Below, in pieces: positions 9,888 to 19,581 of a stretch of DNA of 64,000 nucleotides. Under the pieces are notes generated by a model. That model was not told where the DNA came from. It saw only the letters and a list, made by a program, of their open reading frames with translations, and searched no databases. Source of the stretch: Mycolicibacter heraklionensis (GTDB taxonomy: Bacteria; Actinomycetota; Actinomycetes; Mycobacteriales; Mycobacteriaceae); contig LZME01000136.1 of assembly GCA_001673575.1 (NCBI GenBank), positions 1 through 64,000 of the forward strand, read 5' to 3'. A program made the position numbers and the translations under genes. Numbering within the stretch: the stretch's first letter is position 1; each line of letters begins with the position of its first letter.

Positions 9888-10510
9888 GCCTGGAGGAGAT
9901 AGCCGGTTTGGCCGGGCTAGCGCACCGCCCAGACGGCACCCCCGCCGGAGTGGTGTTGCTGACGCACGGGGCCGGCGGCGACCGCCATTCACCGATGCTG
10001 CAACGACTTTGCGACGAATGGTCGCGTCGAGGATTCCTGGCGATCCGCTACGATCTGCCGTTCCGGCGGCGCCGCCCCAAGGGTCCGCCGTCGGGGTCGG
10101 GCACCGGCGACCGGGAGGGCATCACCGAGGCGATCGAGTATGCCCGCGGCCTGGCCGAAGGCCCGCTGATCGTCGGCGGGCACTCCTACGGCGGCCGGCA
10201 GACCTCGATGGTGGTGGCGGCCGGCGACGCTGCGGTCGACCTGCTGACCCTGTTTTCCTATCCGCTGCACCCGCCGGGGAAACCCGAGCGCACACGCACC
10301 GAGCACCTGCCCCAGATCGGCGTGCCGACGGTGTTCACGCACGGCAGCTCGGACAGCTTCGGCTCCGGCGCCGAGATTCGCGCTGCCGCCGCGCTGATTC
10401 CCGCGCCGCATGAGGTCGTCGAGATCACCGGCGCCCGTCACGATCTGGCGTCTAAGACGTTGGATGTGCCGACGTTGGCGGTCGACGCGGGGCTGCGACT
10501 GCTGGGCTGA
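9884..10510 (+). CDS. Alpha/beta-hydrolase-fold protein (Rv0421c-like)
   Basis: Protein of 208 aa whose GTG overlaps the thiD stop (GTGA). It has a GGHSYGGRQTS nucleophile elbow (Ser near residue 101), an early LLTHGAGGDRHS oxyanion strand and a C-terminal GARHDLASK with the candidate catalytic His, as in the KANL3/Tex30 and dienelactone-hydrolase-like group. The same gene follows thiD in M. tuberculosis (Rv0421c). Its substrate is unknown. Placement in a riboswitch-controlled thi operon suggests, but does not show, a housekeeping role in thiamine metabolism. Confidence 0.85.
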   Translation: MSLEEIAGLAGLAHRPDGTPAGVVLLTHGAGGDRHSPMLQRLCDEWSRRGFLAIRYDLPFRRRRPKGPPSGSGTGDREGITEAIEYARGLAEGPLIVGGHSYGGRQTSMVVAAGDAAVDLLTLFSYPLHPPGKPERTRTEHLPQIGVPTVFTHGSSDSFGSGAEIRAAAALIPAPHEVVEITGARHDLASKTLDVPTLAVDAGLRLLG

Positions 10511-10522
10511 ACCCGCACGAAA

Positions 10523-11524
10523 TCAGGGCAGGACGACGACGCTGGCCGCGTAGCTCAGTCCCGACCCGTAACCCAGCAGCAGGGCCAGCTGGCCGGACTT
10601 GGCGATGCCGGCCGACAGCAGCTGCTCCATCGCCAGCGGGATGGATGCCGCGGAGGTGTTGCCACTGTTCTCGATGTCATTGGCGATGACGACGTCGCAG
10701 CGCAGCTCAAGGCTCTTGGCGATCAACGCGTTGATCCGACTGTTGGCCTGGTGCGGAATGAACACGTCGATGTCGTGGGCTTCCAACCCGGCTGCGGCGA
10801 TGGCACGTTTCCCGACGTCGCTCATTTCGTATGCTGCCCAGCGGAATACCGTGCTGCCATCCATACGCAGGAAGGGACGCTGGCCGTCCGGCTGTTCGGT
10901 GTAGCTGATCCAGTCGATGTCTTGGCGGATCGCGTCACAGTTCGAACCGTCACTGCCCCAGACCGTCGAGCCGATGCCGTGTACCGGCGTCTCGCCGACA
11001 ACGACCGCGCCGGCCCCATCGCCGAAGATGAAGCAGTTAGAGCGGTCCTGCATGTCGATCGTCGGGGAGAGCACTTCGGATCCGATGACCAACGCGGTAT
11101 TGATGGTCCGGCCGCGAAGCAGATCGGCGGCCACCCCCAGCGCATAGCCGAACCCCGCGCATCCGGTGGCCACATCGAAGGCAGGCACACCCTGCGCGCC
11201 GAGGGCGACCGCGACGGCAGGCGCACACGACGGGGTTTGACGGAAGTTGGTGCTGGTCGCGACGATCACCGCATCCACCGCAGCGCCGTCGAGCCCGGCC
11301 TGGGACAGCGCGTTGCGGCCGGCCTCGACGGCCAAGCCCGCCACGGTGTCGGTCTCCTCGGCAAACCGGCGCGTCTTGATTCCGGTGCGGGATTGAATCC
11401 ACTCGTCGGAGGAGTCGATGTGCAGGCAGATCTCGTCGTTGGTAACTACCCGCGGCGGACGAGAGGCGCCGACACCGAGCAGACCGATCGGCCGGGTTGT
11501 CGCAGGATGGCGAATCTCGCTCAA
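10523..11524 (-). CDS. Beta-ketoacyl-ACP synthase III (FabH-like)
   Basis: Thiolase-fold condensing enzyme of 333 aa that joins acyl-CoA with malonyl-ACP. The Cys-His-Asn triad is visible: Cys in [12 protein letters not shown] (about residue 121), His in [11 protein letters not shown] (about 254) and Asn in [11 protein letters not shown] (about 285). It is very similar in feel to M. tuberculosis FabH (Rv0533c), which links FAS-I to FAS-II for mycolic acids, but the neighbourhood here differs, so it may be FabH itself or a paralogue. The start is a TTG at 11524 with a weak GAGAG upstream. It converges with the preceding hydrolase over a 12-nt gap. Confidence 0.88.
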   Translation of the reverse strand: MSEIRHPATTRPIGLLGVGASRPPRVVTNDEICLHIDSSDEWIQSRTGIKTRRFAEETDTVAGLAVEAGRNALSQAGLDGAAVDAVIVATSTNFRQTPSCAPAVAVALGAQGVPAFDVATGCAGFGYALGVAADLLRGRTINTALVIGSEVLSPTIDMQDRSNCFIFGDGAGAVVVGETPVHGIGSTVWGSDGSNCDAIRQDIDWISYTEQPDGQRPFLRMDGSTVFRWAAYEMSDVGKRAIAAAGLEAHDIDVFIPHQANSRINALIAKSLELRCDVVIANDIENSGNTSAASIPLAMEQLLSAGIAKSGQLALLLGYGSGLSYAASVVVLP

Positions 11525-11617
11525 GAAGACGTCTCTCGGTGGTAGGCCAACAGCTAACTAAAGCGTCTAACCATAACGTTCCTTGTGCGCCGGGGGCGGC
11601 CCCGCACCGGCGAGCCC

Positions 11618-11797
11618 TCAGCGGTCGTAGTCGTCCTCATCGGTGGGCACGCCCCGGTGCTGCTCGACCACATCGGCGATGTTGGCATGGTCGCCGGCGG
11701 AGATCTCGGGGCCCGGCGTCTCGTCGTCGGCCTCCAGCGCCGGGGCCGCCTGGCCCGCCAGGTCTGCGTCGCTGGCTTCAGCATCGCCACTGGTCAT
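11618..11797 (-). CDS. Small acidic conserved-type protein (59 aa)
   Basis: ATG 11797 has GGGAGGG upstream. The product is strongly acidic and disordered in character (starts MTSGDAEASDADLAG, ends VVEQHRGVPTDEDDYDR). No domain is recognised. Codon use is typical of the genome, and it does not overlap a better gene; an antisense-frame alternative at 11554-11790 is Arg/Pro-rich and looks like a shadow. Function unknown. Confidence 0.6.
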   Translation of the reverse strand: MTSGDAEASDADLAGQAAPALEADDETPGPEISAGDHANIADVVEQHRGVPTDEDDYDR

Positions 11798-11868
11798 GGC
11801 TGCCCTCCCGAAATCTCCGAACGGCGTGCAAGCCCCATTGTCTCCCATCCGCAGTGGGCCTGGGAGCT

Positions 11869-11897
11869 TAGCTGGTTACCGGCGAGTCAGGTACCTT
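11869..11897 (+). promoter_or_regulatory. Promoter of the monooxygenase, apparently leaderless
   Basis: TACCTT at 11892-11897 lies exactly 7 nt before the ATG at 11905, placing the RNA start at or next to the start codon. A weak -35 (TTAGCT, 11869-11874) is spaced by 17 nt. Confidence 0.5.
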
Positions 11898-11904
11898 AAT
11901 TTTC

Positions 11905-13389
11905 ATGAGTATGGAGCAGTTCGACGTCGTCATCGTGGGTGCGGGCTTCGGTGGCATGGGCGCAGCCATCGAGCTGAAGAAGCTCGGCTATGACGACATC
12001 GTGCTGCTCGACCGTGAAGCGGATCTAGGCGGAACGTGGCACGTCAATCACTATCCCGGCCTGGCCGTCGACATCCCGTCGACCACCTACGCGTACTGGT
12101 TCGAGCCGAATCCGTACTGGTCGCGGATGTTCGCACGGGGCGAGGAGATCAAGCGCTACGCCGAGCACGTCGCCGACAAGTACGACGTGCGCCGCCACAT
12201 GCGGTTCAACACCACGGTCGCCGGTGCCCAGTGGGACGAGGACGCCGAGCGCTGGCTGGTGGCCCTGGGCGACGGGACGACGCTGAGCGCCCGATTCCTG
12301 ATCACCGCCACCGGGTTCCTGTCCCAGCCGCGCAACCCGGACATCGCCGGGATCGACAGCTTCGCCGGCAAGGTGGTGCACACCGCTGCCTGGGACCACG
12401 ACTACGACTTCACCGGCCGTCGGGTCGGGCAGATCGGCACCGGCGCTACCGCGGTGCAGCTGATTCCGGAGCTGGCCAAGACCGTCGCCGACCTGACCGT
12501 GTTTCAGCGCACCGCGATCTGGGTGGCGCCCAAGATCGACTTCCGGATCCCGGCGTGGCTGCAGAAACTGTTCGCCCGGGTTCCGTTCACCCAGCGGGTG
12601 ATGCGTTTCATCAGCGACTACCTGCTGGAATTCATGACGGTGACCGCGGTGTTGAACTACCCCGCATTCCGGCGGCTGTCGATCGCCGGGATGGACGCGT
12701 GCAAGATGCACCGGTTCGCCCAGATCCGCGATAAGGAACTGCGGGCCAAGCTGACCCCGACCTACGACATCGGCTGCAAGCGGCCCAGCTGGTCCAACGA
12801 CTACTACCGCAGCTTCACCAAGCCGCATGTGCACCTGGAGACCACCGGCATCGAGCGGATCGAGCCGGACGGCATTGTCACCGTCGATGGCCGCAAGACT
12901 GTCATCGACACCCTGGTGCTTGCCACCGGCTATGACCTGTGGGAGGCAAACTTCCCGGCGATCGAGATCGTCGGGCGGGACGGACGCAACCTGGGTAAGT
13001 GGTGGCGGGAGAACCGGTTCCAGGCCTACCAGGGCCTGTCGATACCGCACTTTCCGAACTTCCTGAGCCTGGCCAGCCCGTACGCGTTCTCCGGCCTGTC
13101 GTTCTTCAACACGATGGAATACCAGATGCGGCACATGGGCCGGCTGTTCGGGGAGATGCGGCGGCGCAACGCGACGACGTTCGAGGTCACCGAGGCCGCC
13201 AACACCCGGTTCCTGGACGCCATGACCAAGAGGCTGGACCACACCGTGTTCTACGCCGGCGACTGCACGACGTCGCGGTCCTACTACTACGACCCCAGCG
13301 GCGAAGCGACCCTGCTGCGGCCCACCACGGTGCGCAATGCCGTGCGCGACGGCTCGCATTTCCCGCTGGAGGACTACGAAATCGCCTGA
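11905..13389 (+). CDS. Flavin-dependent monooxygenase, Baeyer-Villiger type
   Basis: FAD/NADPH enzyme of 494 aa. The FAD dinucleotide motif VIVGAGFGGMGAA is at residues 8-20, followed by the BVMO fingerprint FAGKVVHTAAW (about residues 152-162) and the NADPH motif GQIGTGATAVQLIPE. This predicts oxygenation of a ketone, sulfide or similar lipophilic compound. It resembles M. tuberculosis Rv0892-type monooxygenases. It is transcribed alone from a leaderless-type promoter and converges on a double-TetR regulator that might control it. The physiological substrate is unknown. Confidence 0.9.
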   Translation: MSMEQFDVVIVGAGFGGMGAAIELKKLGYDDIVLLDREADLGGTWHVNHYPGLAVDIPSTTYAYWFEPNPYWSRMFARGEEIKRYAEHVADKYDVRRHMRFNTTVAGAQWDEDAERWLVALGDGTTLSARFLITATGFLSQPRNPDIAGIDSFAGKVVHTAAWDHDYDFTGRRVGQIGTGATAVQLIPELAKTVADLTVFQRTAIWVAPKIDFRIPAWLQKLFARVPFTQRVMRFISDYLLEFMTVTAVLNYPAFRRLSIAGMDACKMHRFAQIRDKELRAKLTPTYDIGCKRPSWSNDYYRSFTKPHVHLETTGIERIEPDGIVTVDGRKTVIDTLVLATGYDLWEANFPAIEIVGRDGRNLGKWWRENRFQAYQGLSIPHFPNFLSLASPYAFSGLSFFNTMEYQMRHMGRLFGEMRRRNATTFEVTEAANTRFLDAMTKRLDHTVFYAGDCTTSRSYYYDPSGEATLLRPTTVRNAVRDGSHFPLEDYEIA

Positions 13390-13396
13390 TTTAACC

Positions 13397-13441
13397 GGCG
13401 ATTCAGCGAGGCTGCTGGGACCGCCCCACAAACCGGGCGGT
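13397..13441. terminator. Convergent-gene hairpin overlapping a truncated interspersed repeat
   Basis: ACCGCCC (13420-13426) pairs with GGGCGGT (13435-13441) between the monooxygenase and TetR stops. The left part, 13397-13428 (GGCGATTCAGCGAGGCT then GCTGGGACCGCCCC), is an internally deleted copy of the repeat found in thiO, metZ and the TrmH gene. It probably acts as a bidirectional terminator. Confidence 0.55.
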
Positions 13442-13453
13442 TCAGCCGTCTCC

Positions 13454-14743
13454 TCAGTTGTCCTTGACCCCGGCGAACACGATGGACTCCATCAGCCGGC
13501 GCAAGCAGGCCTGCGCGTACCCGGGTCCCCCGGCCAGAAAGCCAGCACCCGGTATCTCGCCGCCTCGGGCAACCCGCCCCAAGTCGTCCACGAGTGCCGC
13601 CAACGCGTGCACCAGGAACTTGGCGTGCATCGCGTCCAGGTCCGGCCTGATCGCCATCAGCGGTCGGGCCCAGGTTTCGATGAACGCGCGCTCGGAATCA
13701 CGCAGCAGCTCGCGTTCCGCCGGCGCCAGGTTCACCCGCTCGGTGTCATAGACCGACGCCAACTCGGGATTGGCGAACACCGTAGCCACATACGCCTCGA
13801 TCAACCGGCGCAGCGCCTCGTCCGGTTCGGTGAAGACACCGGCGATAGCCGCCATCTCCCCGGCTATCCGGTCCACCGCGCGCTGCAACCCCGTCGTCAA
13901 GATGTCGCTCTTGCTCGAGAAATAGCGGTATACGCCGGACGCCGGCACACCCACGGCGTCGGCGATCTCGGTGACACCGGTCTCGGCATATCCCTGCTTG
14001 CCGAACAGCAGGACCGCCGAATTCAACAGTGCCTCATAGGGTCCGGCGTCCGGGGTGAAGATACGCCACACCGAGGGCCGATTGACGCCGATGTCGTCGG
14101 TACCGGGCAGCTGCGAACTGACCACCGATCGTGACGCGTCGATGAGCAACGGCTTGATCTCGTCGTCCGGGAGCTGCAGCCGGTGTCCGATGATGCTGCC
14201 GGCAACGCTGACCAGCGCTACCGTCAGCGTCCACTGCTCCAAGGAGTTCAGTTCGGGACGCATGACGCTGATCGGCCGTTTCAGACGCGCACCGACGGTG
14301 TGCATCTGTGTCATGAGCTTGGCTTGGTCTTCCGACTGCAGGTAACGGGCCTGCCACCGGAACAGCCCGCTGGCCTCGCGGTTGAGGATCGACGAGGTGA
14401 TAAGCCCGTCGACGACCTGGTCCAACACCGCCGGCGCGTCGCTGTGTACGTCAGCATCGGACAACTCATCGACAAAAGCAGTCGAGTCGACCAACTGCTG
14501 GCCGAGCGAGCCGACGACAACCGCGAACATCTCGTACTTGCTGGGATAGTGCCGGTACAGCGCCGGCGCGGAAATCCCGACCTTGGAAGCTATCGCCTCC
14601 ATGCTGGTCGCGTGGTAGCCCTGTGCACTGAAGGTTTCCGCGGCAGCACGCGTGATCTGCGCCTTGCGGTCCTTGGGGCGCCGCTTTATGCGGGCACCGT
14701 TGCGTCCGACAGGGTCGTTCGTGGCACCAAGCGAGGTCACCAC
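13454..14743 (-). CDS. Tandem TetR-family regulator (two HTH domains in one protein)
   Basis: Protein of 429 aa with two complete TetR N-terminal domains. The first spans residues ~28-75 (ITRAAAETFSAQGYHATSM, then ISAPALYRHYPSKYEMF). The second spans ~245-292 (LLNSAVLLFGKQGYAETGV, then VPASGVYRYFSSKSDIL). Each is followed by a helical ligand/dimerisation region. Such double TetR proteins occur in actinobacteria and may act as pseudo-dimers or bind two sites. The start is GTG 14743 after GGGGGT. The target is unknown; the convergent monooxygenase is one candidate. Confidence 0.85.
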   Translation of the reverse strand: MVTSLGATNDPVGRNGARIKRRPKDRKAQITRAAAETFSAQGYHATSMEAIASKVGISAPALYRHYPSKYEMFAVVVGSLGQQLVDSTAFVDELSDADVHSDAPAVLDQVVDGLITSSILNREASGLFRWQARYLQSEDQAKLMTQMHTVGARLKRPISVMRPELNSLEQWTLTVALVSVAGSIIGHRLQLPDDEIKPLLIDASRSVVSSQLPGTDDIGVNRPSVWRIFTPDAGPYEALLNSAVLLFGKQGYAETGVTEIADAVGVPASGVYRYFSSKSDILTTGLQRAVDRIAGEMAAIAGVFTEPDEALRRLIEAYVATVFANPELASVYDTERVNLAPAERELLRDSERAFIETWARPLMAIRPDLDAMHAKFLVHALAALVDDLGRVARGGEIPGAGFLAGGPGYAQACLRRLMESIVFAGVKDN

Positions 14744-14867
14744 CCCCGATCAACTCAGGCCAGCTCTGTCACGTGCACAGCATTACTAACACAGCCGGGT
14801 AAACGGGCTACAGCGGATTCAATATAGAGCCCGCCTGTACTTGTTCCGATGCCCGCCCAATGCGGGG

Positions 14868-16325
14868 CTACGGCCCCAGCGGAGCCCGGTGACGCTTGTC
14901 GCGCGCCGGGACTCCATTGGGACCGCCGATGGACTGCGCATAGTTTGCCACTGCGAACGCCACCGCGGCACCGGTTAGCGCCAATGCGTGCTGATTGATC
15001 TGTGCGACCGTGTCACCGGGGCCGCGATAGTTCGGGTCGAAAGCCGCTCCGGGCTTACCACCCCACAATCGGGCCTGAGCGGTGGTCTTGAGTTGGGAAG
15101 CGCCGGTGGTGATGCCTCCGATAGGCACCCCGGCCACCACGAATGGGCTGTAGTCGGTGTCGCTGCTCAGCGGCATATCGGCGGGCCGCACGCCCACCAG
15201 ACTGAGGTAGCCCGCCAGGGTGCGCTCGATACCGCCCGATCCCACCGGCACGTCAGCGGGGGTGATGTCACGGCTCGGCAGCGCGGACTGATCTCCGTCA
15301 TAGGTGAAGAAACCGGGATTCGGCGAGGCGAGCATGTCGAAGTTCAGGTACAGGGCGATGTCGTTGAGCTGGTCGCGGTCGAGTCCGAAGACGTAGTCGC
15401 TGGAACCACCGAGCTGTTTCTCCTCGGCGCCCCAGAAAGCGAATCGGACGGCGTTGGCCACCGCCGGCTCCGGACCGAGCTGCAGAGCGGTCTCCAATAC
15501 CGCCGCCACCCCCGAACCGTTGTCGTTGATCCCCGGGCCGCCGGGCGCACTGTCGAGGTGCGCGCCAACCATCACGACGTCATGCGGCGAACCGGTTTTC
15601 GTCTGCGCCAAGATATTCCGCGAGGTGACCTTCTCGGTGTGGCCGTCCAGGACCAGCCGCACCGTCCCGGTCGCGCGACGCAACGCATGGTCGCCGTCGC
15701 GTCCGGCCACCGCTACCGGCATGGTGAGTTGGTCGTAGTACTCCGGAGGGAACAGCCCGGCGGGCGCTCCGTTGCGGCTCGGCAGACTCACCACGACCAG
15801 TGCGGCGGCGCCAAGCTCGGCGGCCACGTGCTGCTTCACCACCACCGAGCAGCCGGCGTCGCTGACCACGGCGATCCCCCCACGGGGCACCTTCGGGGGG
15901 TAGTCGGCCGCTGCGCAGCCCGACGACCGCGTCGGACGGACCACCGGACCGCTGACCCCGCCGGCCGGTGTGCGCACCAGCAGCGAGGCCTGATCGACCG
16001 GGTAGCCCACCCCGGCGACGGTCAGCGTGGGTTTGCCGGCCGAGATGGTGTCCAACCGGATCAGCTCGGGTGTCACCACCTCGAAACCCTTGTCGCGCAG
16101 GGCGTTGGCCACATAGTCGGCACTGGCCTCGAATCCCGGCGTGCCGTCAGCCCGATTCCGTTGGTGAGTGTCGGCAATCTCCTGCAGTCGCTGCAGATGC
16201 GTAAGCATCCCCGCGACGGTGACCTGGCTCGCCAGCCGATTCGACAGCGGCGGCTGCACGGGCTCCGGCGAGCAGCCCGCCAGTACGCCGACAGCGACCA
16301 GCAGGGCTACCGCCGGACGGATCAT
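14868..16325 (-). CDS. LpqL-like lipoprotein, M28 aminopeptidase (second copy)
   Basis: Lipoprotein of 485 aa: lipobox GVLAGCS after a short hydrophobic signal sequence, a PA (protease-associated) domain at roughly residues 130-240, and an M28 zinc-peptidase domain with GAHLDSAPGGPGINDNGSG and FAFWGAEEKQLGG supplying metal and catalytic His, Asp and Glu residues. It should be anchored outside the membrane and cleave N-terminal residues from peptides. ATG 16325 overlaps the stop of the upstream paralogue (ATGA), so the pair is co-translated. It is more divergent from M. tuberculosis LpqL than its neighbour, which points to a tandem duplication followed by divergence. Confidence 0.88.
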   Translation of the reverse strand: MIRPAVALLVAVGVLAGCSPEPVQPPLSNRLASQVTVAGMLTHLQRLQEIADTHQRNRADGTPGFEASADYVANALRDKGFEVVTPELIRLDTISAGKPTLTVAGVGYPVDQASLLVRTPAGGVSGPVVRPTRSSGCAAADYPPKVPRGGIAVVSDAGCSVVVKQHVAAELGAAALVVVSLPSRNGAPAGLFPPEYYDQLTMPVAVAGRDGDHALRRATGTVRLVLDGHTEKVTSRNILAQTKTGSPHDVVMVGAHLDSAPGGPGINDNGSGVAAVLETALQLGPEPAVANAVRFAFWGAEEKQLGGSSDYVFGLDRDQLNDIALYLNFDMLASPNPGFFTYDGDQSALPSRDITPADVPVGSGGIERTLAGYLSLVGVRPADMPLSSDTDYSPFVVAGVPIGGITTGASQLKTTAQARLWGGKPGAAFDPNYRGPGDTVAQINQHALALTGAAVAFAVANYAQSIGGPNGVPARDKRHRAPLGP

Positions 16326-17821
16326 GGCTGGGTGAGGATATGGCGGGTGCGGTCGTCGCGCACCGGGACCCCGTTGCGGCCACTGAGATCCTGGGCATAC
16401 AGCCCGACGGAATAGGGCACTCCTCCGCCGTTGATGGCCAGTTCGTCGCGGTCGATGTTCTCGATGGTGTCGCCTTTTTGGTGATAGTTCGGGTCGAAGG
16501 GCTCGTCGGCGGCGCCGCCCCACAGCTTGGCCTCCTCGGGCGACTTCTTCACCTCCGCACCGGAGAACAACCCGCCGGACGGGATACCGGCCTGGGTGAA
16601 CCCGTCGTAGTCGGAGCGGCCGTCGAACGAGGTGTCGCGCGGCTCCTTGCCTGCCGACTTGAGGTAACTGACCATGGTCCGCTCGATGCCGGCCGAACCT
16701 TCCGGCACCACTGGCTGGCCGCGCTTGTCCGCAGGCAGTGACTGGTCGCCGTCGTAGGTGAAATAGCCGGGATTCGGCGAACCCAGCATGTCGAAGTTCA
16801 GGTACAGCGCGATGTTCTTGAGCTGCTCCTCGTCGAGCGACTCGACGTACTTCCGCGAGCCGATCAGGCCGAGCTCCTCGGCGCCCCAGAAACCGAACCG
16901 CACCGCGTTACGAACCTGGGGCGAATCTCCCAGCTGCAAAGCGGTTTCCAGCACCGCGGCAACACCGGAGCCGTTGTCGTTGATGCCCGGGCCTTCCGGA
17001 ACGCTGTCCAGGTGGGCTCCGAGCATGACCACGTTCTCGGTCGATCCGCTCTTGGTCTGCGCGATCACATTGCGTGACGGGATGTTGTCGGTGTGCGCGT
17101 CGAGCTTGACCGTCATCGCCCCGTGTCCGTCGCGCAGCATCGCGCCGTCAGCCTTGGTCACGCTCACGACCGGCACCTTGACCTCGGTCTGCTCGCCGAG
17201 GGTGCCACCCATCTTCGGTTCGTCGACGCTGTCGGCCACCACCAGCGCCACCGCACCCAGTTCGACGGCGACGGCCATCTTCTCCTTGAACGGGCAGGTG
17301 CCGCGGTCGACCAGTACGACGGCGTCTTTGACCGTCAGCCCCTCGTAGTCTTCGGCGCTGCAGCCGGGGCTGTCGTCGGCCGGCGCCGCGACCAGCGGGC
17401 CGGTGACACCCTCGGGCGGGGTGCCGAGGCTGTACATCAGCGCGCGAGCCTCGACCGTCTTGTCGCCGAGATGCACCGAGCCCGGCTCGGATTTGAACAC
17501 CCGCGCGGTGAACTCCGGCGTCTGGACGTCGAAGCCATGGTCCCGCAAGGTGCTGGCCACGTACTCGACGCTGGCGTCGTAGCCCGGGGTGCCGATGGCA
17601 CGAGTGCCGTTGTTGGCGTCGGCGATGTCCTGCAGCTTCTGCAGGTGGGCCATCATGGCGTCGACGGTGACCTTGTCGCGCAGGCTGCTGGCGAATTCAG
17701 CGGCCGCGGCGGGATCTGCTCCCTGCTCGGTGTTTTCCGGGGTGCGGCTACAGCCGGCGCTGAACAGCGCACCGACCAGCACGGCGCCGAGGGCAGGGAT
17801 CAACTTCGACTTGTAGTCCAC
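16322..17821 (-). CDS. lpqL: Lipoprotein aminopeptidase LpqL (M28)
   Basis: Lipoprotein of 499 aa, close to the ~500 aa I recall for M. tuberculosis LpqL. It has a lipobox-like FSAGCS, a PA domain (including LVAAPADDSPGCS and VVLVDRGTCPFKEK), and M28 metal-site segments GAHLDSVPEGPGINDNGSG and GFWGAEELGLIGS. It is expected on the outer face of the membrane and acts as an aminopeptidase. GTG 17821 aligns with the family start; GTG 17830 is three codons earlier. It lies in the minus-strand thiO-thiS-thiG-SGNH-lpqL series, 36 nt after the SGNH gene. Confidence 0.9.
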   Translation of the reverse strand: MDYKSKLIPALGAVLVGALFSAGCSRTPENTEQGADPAAAAEFASSLRDKVTVDAMMAHLQKLQDIADANNGTRAIGTPGYDASVEYVASTLRDHGFDVQTPEFTARVFKSEPGSVHLGDKTVEARALMYSLGTPPEGVTGPLVAAPADDSPGCSAEDYEGLTVKDAVVLVDRGTCPFKEKMAVAVELGAVALVVADSVDEPKMGGTLGEQTEVKVPVVSVTKADGAMLRDGHGAMTVKLDAHTDNIPSRNVIAQTKSGSTENVVMLGAHLDSVPEGPGINDNGSGVAAVLETALQLGDSPQVRNAVRFGFWGAEELGLIGSRKYVESLDEEQLKNIALYLNFDMLGSPNPGYFTYDGDQSLPADKRGQPVVPEGSAGIERTMVSYLKSAGKEPRDTSFDGRSDYDGFTQAGIPSGGLFSGAEVKKSPEEAKLWGGAADEPFDPNYHQKGDTIENIDRDELAINGGGVPYSVGLYAQDLSGRNGVPVRDDRTRHILTQP

Positions 17822-17857
17822 CGACCCCACGTTAGTGGGTAGGCAGCCGATGCGAAG

Positions 17858-18616
17858 TCAGGCCCGGCCGCCCCACTGCACGGCGACCAACTCGGCGACC
17901 GCAGCCATACCGGCGGCGTTGGGGTGAAAGGGCCATGGCCGCCACGGGAGCGGCACACCCGCTCCCACCGTCCAGGGCCGCGCCGACCAGGGATGGTGCT
18001 CCCGGCTGGCATCGCCGGCACGGACGAGCTCACAGCCGGTGGCGGCGGCCGCCGCGGCGGTGTGGCGCTCCAACCCGGCGGCGACATGATGGGCCAGAGT
18101 CACGACGTGCTGCGGTAACCGCCCGGCCCGGACCCCGGCCGGAGGCAGCAGGGTCAGATAGTCGACGAAAAACACCCGTGCCTGCGGTGCGCGGTCCCGC
18201 ACCGCGGCGCCGACGGCCCGTAGCGCAGCTTCGACCTCGCCCAGTGCCTGCTCGCGCTGCCCAGGGTCCAGCAGTGCGGCGACGGCGGGCAGCCGCTGCA
18301 AGACACCCGGCAGCGTCGCGGCCATCAACAGCGGCACGTAGCCGACGTCATTGCCGCCGATGGTGATGGTCACCAGGGATTCGGAACCGTCGAGGGCATC
18401 GATCTGCGGTAGCGCACCGTGTTGGCGTTCGCTCAACAGGTGGGCGGTCGTAGCGCCGGAGAACGTGACGTCAACCAGATCGAGGTTCAGCGCATGGGCG
18501 ACCAAGTGCGGGTAGTTGCGCGCCGAGCGGCCCGACGCCCGCGGAGCGCCTGCGACACGGGGCCGGATTCCGGGGCCGGCCGCCATCGAACTCCCCAGGG
18601 CGACATAGCGGTTCAC
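17858..18616 (-). CDS. SGNH/GDSL-family hydrolase
   Basis: Protein of 252 aa with the SGNH blocks in order: block I ALGSSMAAGPG (nucleophile Ser near residue 9), block III TITIGGNDVGY, and block V PWPFHPNAAGM with the catalytic His. This predicts an esterase, lipase or acyl-hydrolase. There is no signal peptide, so it should be cytosolic unless exported otherwise. GTG 18616 lies 13 nt after the thiG stop, suggesting co-transcription with thiOSG. Substrate unknown. Confidence 0.87.
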   Translation of the reverse strand: MNRYVALGSSMAAGPGIRPRVAGAPRASGRSARNYPHLVAHALNLDLVDVTFSGATTAHLLSERQHGALPQIDALDGSESLVTITIGGNDVGYVPLLMAATLPGVLQRLPAVAALLDPGQREQALGEVEAALRAVGAAVRDRAPQARVFFVDYLTLLPPAGVRAGRLPQHVVTLAHHVAAGLERHTAAAAAATGCELVRAGDASREHHPWSARPWTVGAGVPLPWRPWPFHPNAAGMAAVAELVAVQWGGRA

Positions 18617-18629
18617 GCCCGGCGACCTA

Positions 18630-19577
<948 letters not shown>

Positions 19578-19581
<4 letters not shown>

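Noticed and set aside
11554..11790. 78-codon minus-strand ORF overlapping the 59-aa acidic gene
   Set aside because: Arg/Pro-rich, without a ribosome-binding site, and in conflict with the better-supported acidic ORF.
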